This document shows, piece after piece, positions 35,770-46,764 of a DNA stretch of 64,000 nt. Origin of the DNA: Ochrobactrum sp. CGA5 (GTDB lineage: Bacteria > Pseudomonadota > Alphaproteobacteria > Rhizobiales > Rhizobiaceae). Made by a program: the position numbers and the translations under genes. Under the pieces are notes generated by a model. That model ran no database searches. It saw nothing but the letters and a program-made list of their open reading frames with translations, and was not told the DNA's origin. The stretch is from the NCBI RefSeq assembly GCF_006345815.1, contig NZ_VCIG01000007.1, positions 1 to 64,000 of the forward strand, written 5' to 3'. The stretch's first letter is position 1. Each line of letters opens with the position of its first letter.

Positions 35770-36534
35770 ATGATGGGTCTTTCCTTTCTTCGGCAAATCA
35801 GCGGTAAAGGGGCATCCGCTGGGACGACAACCGTTCGCAGCGAGCGCATCCATGCGGTTGCCGGACGGGAACTTCCCTTGCGTGTTTTCGAAAACCCGCG
35901 TGCCAAACGGCTGACCCTGCGGATCGAAGCAGGTGGCAGAGGACTGCGCATTACGGTTCCGCCCGGCCTTCCCGAGCGCGAAGTGCTGAGCTTCCTCAAC
36001 CGCCACGAGGGCTGGATCGAAAGCCGTATCGCAAAACTGCCCGACCAGCCGGGCGTGCGCGCCGGTATCAGGATTCCCCTGCGCGGGGTGCCACACAAGA
36101 TCGTGCATCAGCCCGGACGCGGCACGACGCAGCTCCTTGAAGGCAATATTCTGCTTGTCCATGGTGATCCGGCGCATCTGCCGCGCCGCGTCGCCGATTA
36201 CATCAAGCGCGAAGTGAAGCGGGAGATTGAGGCGCTTGTCGCCCGCCACACTGCCGCTGTTGGTCGCAAGGCCAGTGCCGTGCGTTTCAAGGATACGAAG
36301 AGCCGTTGGGGTTCCTGCACTTCTGATGGCACCCTTTCCTTCTCCTGGCGCATCGGCATGGCACCTGCTCCGGTGATTAACTATCTTGTCGCCCATGAGG
36401 TGGCTCATCTCGTCGAGATGAACCACGGGCCGAAATTCTGGAAACTCTGCCACGAGCTTTGCCCCGACACGGAGCGCTGCAAGGCTTGGCTGAAGCGCAA
36501 TGGCAGCGCATTACAGGCTATCGACTTTACATGA
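35770..36534 (+). CDS. YgjP-type metallopeptidase (DUF45/M48-like)
   Basis: 254 residues. The zinc site is NYLVAHEVAHLVEMNHGPKF (HExxH with downstream histidine and Asn/His). RFKDTKSRWGSCTSDGTLSF precedes it, the strongly conserved signature of the family. It is probably cytoplasmic. The role is not established; neighbouring YdcF and trp genes give no clear link. Its stop overlaps the next start by ATGA. Confidence 0.88.
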   Translation: MMGLSFLRQISGKGASAGTTTVRSERIHAVAGRELPLRVFENPRAKRLTLRIEAGGRGLRITVPPGLPEREVLSFLNRHEGWIESRIAKLPDQPGVRAGIRIPLRGVPHKIVHQPGRGTTQLLEGNILLVHGDPAHLPRRVADYIKREVKREIEALVARHTAAVGRKASAVRFKDTKSRWGSCTSDGTLSFSWRIGMAPAPVINYLVAHEVAHLVEMNHGPKFWKLCHELCPDTERCKAWLKRNGSALQAIDFT

Positions 36535-37178
36535 CCGCATCCATACTGACCGCCGCCAAGGTGCTTTGGGATTATCACTGCATCTATGATCCGCTGGAAA
36601 CCGCCGATGTCATCATCGGGCTTGGCAGCTATGATCCTCGTGTTGCCGAGAGAGCAGCCGATCTGTTTCTGGCCGGCATGGGGACGTGGCTGGTGTTCAC
36701 CGGCAAAAGTGGTCACTGGACAGACAAGCTCTACAAAGCAAGCGAAGCGGAAGCTTTTGCGGAAATCGCAATCAGGCGCGGCGTGCCTGAAGAAGCAATT
36801 ATCATCGAACCCAATGCCACTAATATCGGCGAAAACATAAGGTTCAGTCGTGAACGGCTTGCGCCCGGCGCAATCAGCGCCATCCTTGTCACCAAGCCGC
36901 AGACGCAGCGCCGCGTTCTGGCGACCATGGCCCGTCAATGGCCGGAAGCGCGCGCAAGCATAACCGCACCGCTCATCTCCTTCGAGGCCCAGCCAACCGC
37001 AGACCACCCCGTCGAAATGCTTATCAACGAGATGACCGGCGATCTTCAACGCATTCTGGAATATCCTGCCAAGGGCTATCAGATTGCGCAGGCTGTTCCC
37101 CTTGAAGTCATGGAGGCGTATGATTTTCTGATGGCAAAAGGCTTTGATGGCCATCCGATCTCCGAACAGACGGAATAA
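36531..37178 (+). CDS. YdcF-family protein (DUF218)
   Basis: 215 residues from ATG 36531 in an ATGA overlap with the metallopeptidase stop. DUF218 features are ADVIIGLGSYDPRVAERAAD and IIIEPNATNIGENIRFSRE. The family includes SanA/YdcF proteins proposed to act on cell-envelope or nucleotide-linked substrates; SAM binding is known for E. coli YdcF. Function here unknown. Confidence 0.85.
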   Translation: MTASILTAAKVLWDYHCIYDPLETADVIIGLGSYDPRVAERAADLFLAGMGTWLVFTGKSGHWTDKLYKASEAEAFAEIAIRRGVPEEAIIIEPNATNIGENIRFSRERLAPGAISAILVTKPQTQRRVLATMARQWPEARASITAPLISFEAQPTADHPVEMLINEMTGDLQRILEYPAKGYQIAQAVPLEVMEAYDFLMAKGFDGHPISEQTE

Positions 37179-37213
37179 CTTGAGTAGCCCCCGGATTTAT
37201 GCGACGGAAAACC

Positions 37214-39146
<1,933 letters not shown>

Positions 39147-39147
39147 T

Positions 39148-39618
39148 ATGGGTAGCGATGTCGCCGAAGTCTCCGTCTACAAGCCGCGTGCCGCATGGTT
39201 CGACGGCCTGACGACGTGCGGTCCGGCGACGATCAAGCTCAACATCATAGAAGCCGATCCAACCAACCCTGTCGCGGAAGCTGCTGTCGGCCTCGCCCGC
39301 AGACAGATCGAAACCGCCGCAGAAAAGCTCACCGCTCTGCCGCATTCGGGCGCTGGTTTCGCTATTCTTCATCAGGGCGAGGAGAGCCTCTGGCTGCTTC
39401 TGCACTGGTGGCTGGAAGGCGGCATAGCCACTGAAATCCTCTGGCAGTCGGAACTCGGCGACGAGGTGGAATTCATGCCCGCACAGCCGCTGCTGATGGC
39501 GTGCGTATGGGAACTCGGAATTATAGACTTTGAACGGCGTGCATGGATGGAAACGGCGATGGCGGGCAATCCCGTTGCCGACTATCTGGCGCGCACTTTG
39601 CCACGGGGCACGGTATGA
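39148..39618 (+). CDS. Unknown 156-aa protein inside the trp cluster
   Basis: It starts at ATG 39148, one base after the trpB stop, and its end overlaps the trpA start by ATGA. It is therefore translated as part of the operon. It is soluble and Trp-rich in the middle ([20 protein letters not shown]). No family is recognised. It is well placed to be an accessory of tryptophan synthesis, but nothing in the sequence proves that. Confidence 0.7.
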   Translation: MGSDVAEVSVYKPRAAWFDGLTTCGPATIKLNIIEADPTNPVAEAAVGLARRQIETAAEKLTALPHSGAGFAILHQGEESLWLLLHWWLEGGIATEILWQSELGDEVEFMPAQPLLMACVWELGIIDFERRAWMETAMAGNPVADYLARTLPRGTV

Positions 39619-40454
39619 CTACTCGAATCGACACCAAATTCGCTGAACTGAAGGCCGAGGGCCGTCCGGCGCTCGTTACCTATTTCATGGGTGGCGATCC
39701 AGATCTTGAAACTTCGATCAAGGTAATGAAGGCTCTCCCAAAGGCCGGTGCCGATGTGATCGAACTCGGCATGCCCTTCTCCGATCCGATGGCAGACGGC
39801 CCCGCTATTCAGGCCGCAGGTCTGCGCGCCCTGAACGCCGGTCAGACGCTTCCCAAGACGCTGCAAATGGCAGCAGAATTCCGCAAGGAAGATGACACGA
39901 CCCCTATTGTCATGATGGGCTATTACAACCCGATCTATATCTATGGCGTGGAACGTTTCCTGGCCGATGCAAAGGCATCCGGCGTGGACGGGCTGATCGT
40001 CGTCGATCTTCCCTCTGAAATGGATGCAGAGCTCTGCATTCCGGCGATGAAGGCGGGCGTCAATTTCATTCGCCTCACCACGCCGACCACAGACGACAAG
40101 CGCTTGCCAAAGGTGCTGCATAATTCATCTGGCTTCGTCTATTACGTTTCGATGAACGGCATCACCGGTTCGGCCATTGCCGATACGACAAAGGTCGGCG
40201 AAGCCGTGCGTCACATCAAGAAGAGCACCGATCTGCCGATCTGTGTCGGTTTTGGCGTGAAGACGCCGGAACAGGCGTCAGCCATCGCCGCCCATGCCGA
40301 TGGCGTTGTCGTCGGCACGGCGATCGTCAACGCGATTGCAGGCGAACTTGATGAAAATGGCAAGGCGAAAGGCGATCCTGTCGCTGCTGCAACCCGGCTT
40401 GTCCACGCCCTTGCTGAGAGTGTGCGCGCCGCACGCCTTGAAGCCGCCCAATAA
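39615..40454 (+). CDS. trpA: Tryptophan synthase alpha subunit
   Basis: 279 residues from ATG 39615. It cleaves indole-3-glycerol phosphate and channels indole to TrpB. The catalytic Glu is in [18 protein letters not shown] and Asp in [36 protein letters not shown] binds phosphate. Full length and apparently intact. Confidence 0.96.
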   Translation: MTTRIDTKFAELKAEGRPALVTYFMGGDPDLETSIKVMKALPKAGADVIELGMPFSDPMADGPAIQAAGLRALNAGQTLPKTLQMAAEFRKEDDTTPIVMMGYYNPIYIYGVERFLADAKASGVDGLIVVDLPSEMDAELCIPAMKAGVNFIRLTTPTTDDKRLPKVLHNSSGFVYYVSMNGITGSAIADTTKVGEAVRHIKKSTDLPICVGFGVKTPEQASAIAAHADGVVVGTAIVNAIAGELDENGKAKGDPVAAATRLVHALAESVRAARLEAAQ

Positions 40455-40534
40455 ATCGTCCATTTAGGGCACATCTTAAAAGTGCTAAGCGGCTGACGCT
40501 CTTTGCCGAAGAACAAGAAACGGAAGTAAACGTC

Positions 40535-41440
40535 ATGAACTGGATCACCAACTACGTCCGTCCGAAGATCAATTCGATGCTCGGCCGTCGTGAAATGCCA
40601 GAAAACCTCTGGATCAAGGATCCATCGACTGGTGAAATGGTGTTTCACAAGGATCTTGAGAGCAACCAGTTTGTGATCCCCTCCTCGGGGCATCACATGC
40701 GCATCAAGGCGAAGGATCGTCTGCGCTTCTTCTTCGACAATGGCGAATACACCACGCTTGAAGCGCCGAAAGTACCGGTCGATCCGCTGAAATTCCGCGA
40801 CGAAAAGAAATATATCGACCGTCTCAAGGATTACCGTACGCGTACCGGCATGGATGATGCTGTCGTCAACGGCCTCGGTACGATTGAAGGCTTGCCGATT
40901 GTCGCTACCGTTCAGGATTTCGGGTTCATGGGCGGTTCGCTCGGCATGGGTGCTGGCGAAGCAATCATCCAGGGTTTTGAAAAGGCCATCGAGCTGAAGC
41001 GCCCGCTGGTTCTGTTCGCAGCCTCCGGTGGCGCACGCATGCAGGAAGGTATCCTGTCGCTCATGCAGCTTCCGCGTACCACGGTCGCAGTTGAAATGCT
41101 GAAAGAGGCTGGTCTGCCCTATATCGTCGTCCTGACCAATCCGACCACGGGCGGCGTGACGGCTTCCTACGCCATGCTCGGCGATATCCATATTGCCGAA
41201 CCCGGTGCACTGATCGGCTTTGCAGGGCCGCGCGTCATTGAGCAGACGATCCGCGAAAAGCTGCCGGAAGGCTTCCAGAGCGCTGACTATCTCATGGAAC
41301 ACGGCATGGTGGACATGGTCGTCTCGCGTCTCGAGCTGAAAGGTACGATTGCGCGCCTTCTCAAGATCATGACCAGGCAGCCCGGCAATAGCGACGCGCC
41401 GGGAAGCGAAAAGACGGAAGCAACCGACAAGGCAGCCTGA
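40535..41440 (+). CDS. accD: Acetyl-CoA carboxylase carboxyltransferase beta subunit
   Basis: 301 residues. The carboxyltransferase core is clear ([36 protein letters not shown]). It pairs with AccA to make malonyl-CoA. The N-terminal zinc ribbon, normally four Cys in WxKCPxC...VCxxCGHH, here reads [10 protein letters not shown] and [10 protein letters not shown], with no cysteine at all. Other rhizobial AccDs also lack most of these Cys as I recall them, but keep the first. The gene precedes folC by two bases, a common pairing. Confidence 0.95.
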   Translation: MNWITNYVRPKINSMLGRREMPENLWIKDPSTGEMVFHKDLESNQFVIPSSGHHMRIKAKDRLRFFFDNGEYTTLEAPKVPVDPLKFRDEKKYIDRLKDYRTRTGMDDAVVNGLGTIEGLPIVATVQDFGFMGGSLGMGAGEAIIQGFEKAIELKRPLVLFAASGGARMQEGILSLMQLPRTTVAVEMLKEAGLPYIVVLTNPTTGGVTASYAMLGDIHIAEPGALIGFAGPRVIEQTIREKLPEGFQSADYLMEHGMVDMVVSRLELKGTIARLLKIMTRQPGNSDAPGSEKTEATDKAA

Positions 41441-41442
41441 TC

Positions 41443-42771
41443 GTGACAGAAAAAGCCGCCGCCGCAATCGAGCGGCTTATGCAGTTGCATCCGAAGGGCT
41501 TCGATCTTTCCTTGGACCGTATCCGCGGCCTTCTGGAAAAACTCGGTAATCCGCATCTGAAGTTGCCGCCTGTCATCCATATTGCAGGCACAAACGGCAA
41601 GGGATCGGCGACGGCTTTCTGCCGCGCGCTTCTGGAGGCGGGCGGTTTTGATGTTCACGTCCATACCTCGCCGCACCTCGTCAACTGGCATGAACGCTAT
41701 CGCCTAGCCGCTCCAGGCGGCGGCAGGCTAGTCGGCGATGATGTTCTGGCCGACGCCATAGAGCGCGTTGCAGTAGCCAATAACGGCAAACACATTACTG
41801 TTTTCGAAATTCTGACCGCAGTCGCTTTCGTACTCTTTTCCGAGCATCCGGCGGATGTCGTTGTCATGGAAGTCGGTCTTGGCGGGCGCTTCGACGCCAC
41901 CAATGTCATTATTGATCCTGCCGTCTCGCTCATCATGCCGGTTTCCATCGACCATCAAGCCTATCTTGGCGACCGCGTGGAACTTATTGCCGCTGAAAAG
42001 GCCGGTATCATCAAGAAGGATTGTGCCGTCGTCGTCGGTTTCCAGCCTTTCGACGCAGCACGGGAAGTTCTTGTCTCGACCGCCGACCGGCTCGGCTGTC
42101 CGGTTTCGGTTTACGGACAGGATTTCCTCGCCTTCGAGGAACATGGCCGTATGGTTTTCCAGAACGAGGACGGCCTGATCGATCTTCCATTGCCGCGCCT
42201 GCCCGGACGCCACCAGATTTCCAATGCCGCAGCAGCAATCGAGGCGGTCCAGATGGCTGGCTTCAGCCTGACTGACAAAGCGGTCGAGAAAGCATTGATG
42301 GTGGTTGACTGGCCAGCACGTATGCAACGGCTGACCCATGGTGCACTCGTGGATCTTGCCCCGGCGGCCTCCGAAATCTGGCTTGATGGCGGCCATAATC
42401 CGGGCGCCGGCGTAGTCATCGCCGAGACGCTGGGCGATCTTGAAGAACGCAATGAGCGCCCGCTGTTTCTCATCACCGGCATGATCAACACCAAAGACCC
42501 GGTTGGCTATTTCGAAGCCTTCGCCGGTATGGCGCGGCACGTTTTCACAGTGCCCGTTCTCTCCAGCGATGCCAGTATTCCCAATGATGAGCTGGCTGTC
42601 GCAGCCCAGAAAGCCAATCTGTCGGCAGAGCCCGTACATTCGGTTGCCAATGCCTTAAAGCTGCTGCGTGACACATGGCCTTCCGACGAAGCTCCCCCCC
42701 GTATATTGATCGGCGGCTCGCTCTATCTCGCAGGCGAGGTCTTGCGCGACAATGGTACATCACCCCAATAA
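41443..42771 (+). CDS. folC: Folylpolyglutamate/dihydrofolate synthase
   Basis: 442 residues from GTG 41443, two bases after the accD stop. It adds glutamate to (dihydro)folates. The ATP-binding VIHIAGTNGKGSATAFCRAL is the Mur-ligase-like P-loop. HTSPHLVNWHERYRLAAPGG binds folate, and LDGGHNPGAGVVIAETL is the C-terminal glutamate-site motif. Confidence 0.95.
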   Translation: MTEKAAAAIERLMQLHPKGFDLSLDRIRGLLEKLGNPHLKLPPVIHIAGTNGKGSATAFCRALLEAGGFDVHVHTSPHLVNWHERYRLAAPGGGRLVGDDVLADAIERVAVANNGKHITVFEILTAVAFVLFSEHPADVVVMEVGLGGRFDATNVIIDPAVSLIMPVSIDHQAYLGDRVELIAAEKAGIIKKDCAVVVGFQPFDAAREVLVSTADRLGCPVSVYGQDFLAFEEHGRMVFQNEDGLIDLPLPRLPGRHQISNAAAAIEAVQMAGFSLTDKAVEKALMVVDWPARMQRLTHGALVDLAPAASEIWLDGGHNPGAGVVIAETLGDLEERNERPLFLITGMINTKDPVGYFEAFAGMARHVFTVPVLSSDASIPNDELAVAAQKANLSAEPVHSVANALKLLRDTWPSDEAPPRILIGGSLYLAGEVLRDNGTSPQ

Positions 42772-42774
42772 ACA

Positions 42775-42800
42775 AAAACCCGGCTCCAAGGCCGGGTTTT
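42775..42800. terminator. Bidirectional terminator
   Basis: Stem aaaacccggc/gccgggtttt between convergent folC and trxA. Confidence 0.85.
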
Positions 42801-42822
42801 TCATTTCTCGCGCTTGAAACGA

Positions 42823-43146
42823 TCAGGCAGCGGAAGCTTTGATCCAGTCAGCGAGACGGCTCTTCGGAGCAGCACCAACCATATTGGCTGCAAGCTCACC
42901 GTCCTTGAACATCAACAACGTCGGAATCGAGCGGACACCGAACTGGGCTGCCAGTTCCGGGTTCTCATCGATATTCACCTTGGCGATCTTGATCTGACCG
43001 GCCATTTCGGTTGCGATCTCATCCAGAGCCGGAGCGATCATCTTGCACGGACCGCACCATTCCGCCCAGAAATCCACCACAACAGGCTCGCTCGACTGAA
43101 GAACGTCCGACTGAAAATTGCTGTTATCGACCTTAACGGTTGCCAT
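42823..43146 (-). CDS. trxA: Thioredoxin 1
   Basis: 107 residues from ATG 43146. Active site [15 protein letters not shown] (WCGPC) and cis-Pro in [14 protein letters not shown] cytoplasmic disulfide reductant. It follows addA on the same strand with a 78-bp gap. Confidence 0.97.
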   Translation of the reverse strand: MATVKVDNSNFQSDVLQSSEPVVVDFWAEWCGPCKMIAPALDEIATEMAGQIKIAKVNIDENPELAAQFGVRSIPTLLMFKDGELAANMVGAAPKSRLADWIKASAA

Positions 43147-43224
43147 AGGGCTATCCTCTTTTATCACCAAGAACGGCAGACATCTTTTCAGACTCACAAC
43201 ACGGTCCGCTCTTTACTCGCTATA

Positions 43225-46200
43225 TCATGTGGCGTGTCTGCTGCCATCCGTCAAGTTCTGGTTCGTCACCTTTCCTTGAGAGTCTTTCAGAGACTGCAGC
43301 GCTTCATCCAGAACGCTATCGGGCATGGGCATCAAAAACGGGCCCTCGGTGAACAGAAGCGCCGTTTCGACAATTCGTCCCGGATAGAGTGGGGCCAGCA
43401 ATTCGCGATAAAGCGCAAGCTGCGCCCGATAGGCGAAAGGAACTGCCTCGATGGCTTTCGGCGGCGGTCGATTGGTCTTGTAGTCTACGATCAGGACACG
43501 GTCCTCGCTCACGCTGATACGATCTATCTGACCGGACACGGCATGATCGCGGCCTCCAAGCTCAATCGTACCCATGATGGCCACTTCCCCACGCGAGCCC
43601 TCGGCAAAGACGGGTGCATAGGTCGGATCGTCCAGAATGGTCCGCACACTTTGCCAGGCTATCAAGCGCTCCGTTTCCGGCCAGTCGGAAGCGATCCGAT
43701 CAAGATAGTTGCGCGCCAGCGTTTCACGCCCATCTTGCGGTATATCCGGCAGATATTGCAGCAGCATATGGATCGCCGTGCCGCGTCGCAGCGCAAAGGC
43801 TGGCGTCCCATTGTCCGGCCGCAGAACCGGTGAAGACGTATCGAGCGGCGGCTCTTCGTCCGCCTCAATCAGCGCGGAAGCGCCGGACGGCGCGAGCGGC
43901 CGCGGTAACCCGATTTCCGGCTTTATCGGCTTTCTATACTCGTCTGGAAGTTCTGGCAGCGTATGGTCTTCGGCTCTATCCTGCTCGGCAATCTGAAGCA
44001 TTCCTCGCGGTGTATTGCGATAACGCCTTGCGGCAACATTCAGAACAGGATGCACAAACGTCTCGGCCCTACTGGCCAGTGCATCCTCTACAAGGCGGTG
44101 CCATGTCTCGCCGCTTTCGCGCGCGCCGCGATAGCCACAGATGATCAGGCGATCTTCCGCCCGCGTCATGCCGACATAAAGCAACCGGCGGTATTCTTCC
44201 TCCGCCCGCGTCTTCAGCTTCTCGATCTGCGCTGTCGTGAACCCGGTCTGGTAACTGGCGTTCGGTTGCCAAAGATAGCCCTTCACCGGGTTATCGTTCG
44301 AAAGATCAAAAGGAATGAGCTTTGGCGCACGACTGCCGGTCCACACAGCGCTTCCCGGATCAACGAGAAACACCACCGCTCCTTCCAACCCCTTGGCAGC
44401 GTGGACGGTCATGATACGAACTTCGTTGCGGCCCTGATCCAGTTCGCGCTTGATTTCCGGCGATGCCGCTTCCAGCGTTTCAAGAAAGGCTTGCAGGCCG
44501 GGCAGACCGGCTCGCTCGGCGGAAAGCGCATAGTTCTGGAATTCGTCGATAATATCCCCCGCCTCCGGCCCCAACCTCGCCAGAAGTTTTCGCCGTGCAC
44601 CATCCGCACTCAATATCCGCGCATAAAATTCGAACACCGGCATCGTGTCGGCCATGTTGCGCCAGCGGCTCAAGGTCTTGTGCACCTCCGCCAGCGCAGC
44701 ATCGTCACGCGAGATCTGATAAAGCCGCTCGAACAGCGTGAGGCTTGCGCCTCGCGGATATGCAAGCTCGAAGAGCTGGTCGTCATCCCAGCCGAATAGT
44801 GGGCTTTTCAGTACCGATGCCAGCGAAAGATCATCCGAAGGCTGAAGCACGAAACGACCGAGTGCCATCAGGTCCTGAATGGCGATATGGCTGGTGAGCC
44901 GCAGACGGTCTGCACCGGCCACCGGAACGGACAGGTTTTTGAGCGCCCGCGACAGCGCAGGCATGAACTGGTCGCGCTTTCGCACCAGAACCATGATGTC
45001 ACGCGGCTTAATCCGCCGGTTCTGGCCCGGAATGGGTTCGCCACTATCCAGCCAACGGCGAATGGTGGCTGCGATCTGTTCCGCCAGCCGGACAGCTGGT
45101 GCAGCCAGATGATCGACCGGCTCACGCCAGTCGTCAGGCTCCTCCACCTCCTCCGGCGTCAACATGTCCCAAATTTCCACCTCGCCCGGCGCATCGGAAC
45201 GAATGGCTTCATGAACTGTCGCACCCGCAAGGCCGCGATTGGCTTCCGGCCTTGCAAACACTTCGTCCACCGCCTGCAAGACATCGGGCGCAGACCTGAA
45301 CGAAAAATTGAGGCTTACCCGCTCGAACTTCAGCTCCGCATTTTCTGCACGAAGACTGACCGAGCGCCCTTGCGCCGCAAAATCCTCGGGCACTGCGCCC
45401 TGAAACGAATAGATCGACTGTTTTTCGTCGCCGACGGCAAAAAGTGTGCGGCTGATATTGCGCTGTCCGAGGCCGGAGAAAAACTCTTCCGACAGCATGC
45501 GGATCACCTGCCACTGGTCGGGGCTGGTATCCTGCGCTTCGTCGACCAGAATGTGGTCGATGCCGCGATCGAGCTTGTACTGGACCCATTGTCCCGCCCC
45601 GTTGCGGGCAAGCAACGCCACCGTGCGGGTGATGAGATCCTCGAAATCGAGAAGGCCGCGCTGGCGTTTCAGGTCGTGATAGCGTTGCAGCAGATAATCG
45701 ATCAAAGTCAACGCGGCCAGATTGAGCCGCACGAGGCGCAGTTCCTTCAGCCGGTCAAGGCCTTGTTCAACACGCGCCGCCGCCGCGTCAAAATCCTCTT
45801 CGAAATCCGGCAGAAGCTTCTTGACCGCCGCCGAGCCAACATAGGAACCGGATTTCGGGTCGCCCGTGCTTTTAAGGAACGCTGCGCGCAAGACGGCTTC
45901 GCGGTCTCTCTGGTTGGCCACTTTTTCAAAGCGTCGGAGCTGCAACGCGAAATCCTGTGCGCGTGACGCCCCCTTCTGAATCGACATGATGAGATCGAGC
46001 GCATCGTCTGAAAATTCCGGTAGCGGCCAGAGGTCCGCTAGAAGATCGTCTTCGCTGGTTTGCGGATCGAAATGAAAAGCCCGGTGCAGAGCTTCGCTGC
46101 GATGCGCCGCCACGCCCAGTTCGGCGATGTAGGTCTGCAAGCCGTTGCGCCTGCTTACGGCCTCATCGAGAAGCGATTGCAGCCCCATCTCCCCCGATGC

Positions 46201-46764
46201 CTGCAGAACATCGGCAAAGGCAGCCACCAGCTCAATATCGCCGCCGCCATGCGCGGCTTCGAGCAACTGTCGCCGCGCTTCGCCGACAAGGGCTGCCTGC
46301 ATCAGGTCATCCATCATCTCGAAATGACCAGCAATGTTCGCCTCAAGCGGGAACTGGTGCAGGATCGCCTCGCAGAAAGCATGGATGGTCTGGATTTTAA
46401 GCCCGCCCGGTGTCTCCAGCGCACGCGCGAACAGCCGCCTCGCCGCTGCAAGGCGCGCATCGCCCGGTCTGCGACCTTCCAGCGATTTCAGACGTTCGGC
46501 CAGTTCCTCGTCAGGCAAGACCGCCCATTCGGAAAGCCGGATAAACACGCGGTTCTGCATCACCGCCGCCGCCGCCTTCGTATAGGTAAGGCAGAGAATC
46601 TTCGACGGGTCCGTGCCTTCAAGCAACAGGCGGATAACACGTTCAGTCAAAACATGCGTCTTGCCAGAGCCGGCGTTGGCGGAAACCCACACGGAAGCAG
46701 CGGGATCGGCTGCCGTCGCCTGTGCGCGCAGCGTTTCGCCGGGGATGAATGGAACTTTCTTCAT
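43225..46764 (-). CDS. addA: AddA helicase-nuclease subunit
   Basis: 1179 residues from ATG 46764, which overlaps the addB stop as ATGA. UvrD/SF1A helicase: Walker A SVWVSANAGSGKTHVL, motif II DHILVDEAQDTSPDQW and the later RLLYVGMTRAEDRLIICG. The C-terminal RecB-like nuclease has RVLIVDYKTNRPPPKAIE (DYK). With AddB it resects double-strand breaks for RecA loading, the alphaproteobacterial counterpart of RecBCD. Confidence 0.95.
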   Translation of the reverse strand: MKKVPFIPGETLRAQATAADPAASVWVSANAGSGKTHVLTERVIRLLLEGTDPSKILCLTYTKAAAAVMQNRVFIRLSEWAVLPDEELAERLKSLEGRRPGDARLAAARRLFARALETPGGLKIQTIHAFCEAILHQFPLEANIAGHFEMMDDLMQAALVGEARRQLLEAAHGGGDIELVAAFADVLQASGEMGLQSLLDEAVSRRNGLQTYIAELGVAAHRSEALHRAFHFDPQTSEDDLLADLWPLPEFSDDALDLIMSIQKGASRAQDFALQLRRFEKVANQRDREAVLRAAFLKSTGDPKSGSYVGSAAVKKLLPDFEEDFDAAAARVEQGLDRLKELRLVRLNLAALTLIDYLLQRYHDLKRQRGLLDFEDLITRTVALLARNGAGQWVQYKLDRGIDHILVDEAQDTSPDQWQVIRMLSEEFFSGLGQRNISRTLFAVGDEKQSIYSFQGAVPEDFAAQGRSVSLRAENAELKFERVSLNFSFRSAPDVLQAVDEVFARPEANRGLAGATVHEAIRSDAPGEVEIWDMLTPEEVEEPDDWREPVDHLAAPAVRLAEQIAATIRRWLDSGEPIPGQNRRIKPRDIMVLVRKRDQFMPALSRALKNLSVPVAGADRLRLTSHIAIQDLMALGRFVLQPSDDLSLASVLKSPLFGWDDDQLFELAYPRGASLTLFERLYQISRDDAALAEVHKTLSRWRNMADTMPVFEFYARILSADGARRKLLARLGPEAGDIIDEFQNYALSAERAGLPGLQAFLETLEAASPEIKRELDQGRNEVRIMTVHAAKGLEGAVVFLVDPGSAVWTGSRAPKLIPFDLSNDNPVKGYLWQPNASYQTGFTTAQIEKLKTRAEEEYRRLLYVGMTRAEDRLIICGYRGARESGETWHRLVEDALASRAETFVHPVLNVAARRYRNTPRGMLQIAEQDRAEDHTLPELPDEYRKPIKPEIGLPRPLAPSGASALIEADEEPPLDTSSPVLRPDNGTPAFALRRGTAIHMLLQYLPDIPQDGRETLARNYLDRIASDWPETERLIAWQSVRTILDDPTYAPVFAEGSRGEVAIMGTIELGGRDHAVSGQIDRISVSEDRVLIVDYKTNRPPPKAIEAVPFAYRAQLALYRELLAPLYPGRIVETALLFTEGPFLMPMPDSVLDEALQSLKDSQGKVTNQNLTDGSRHAT

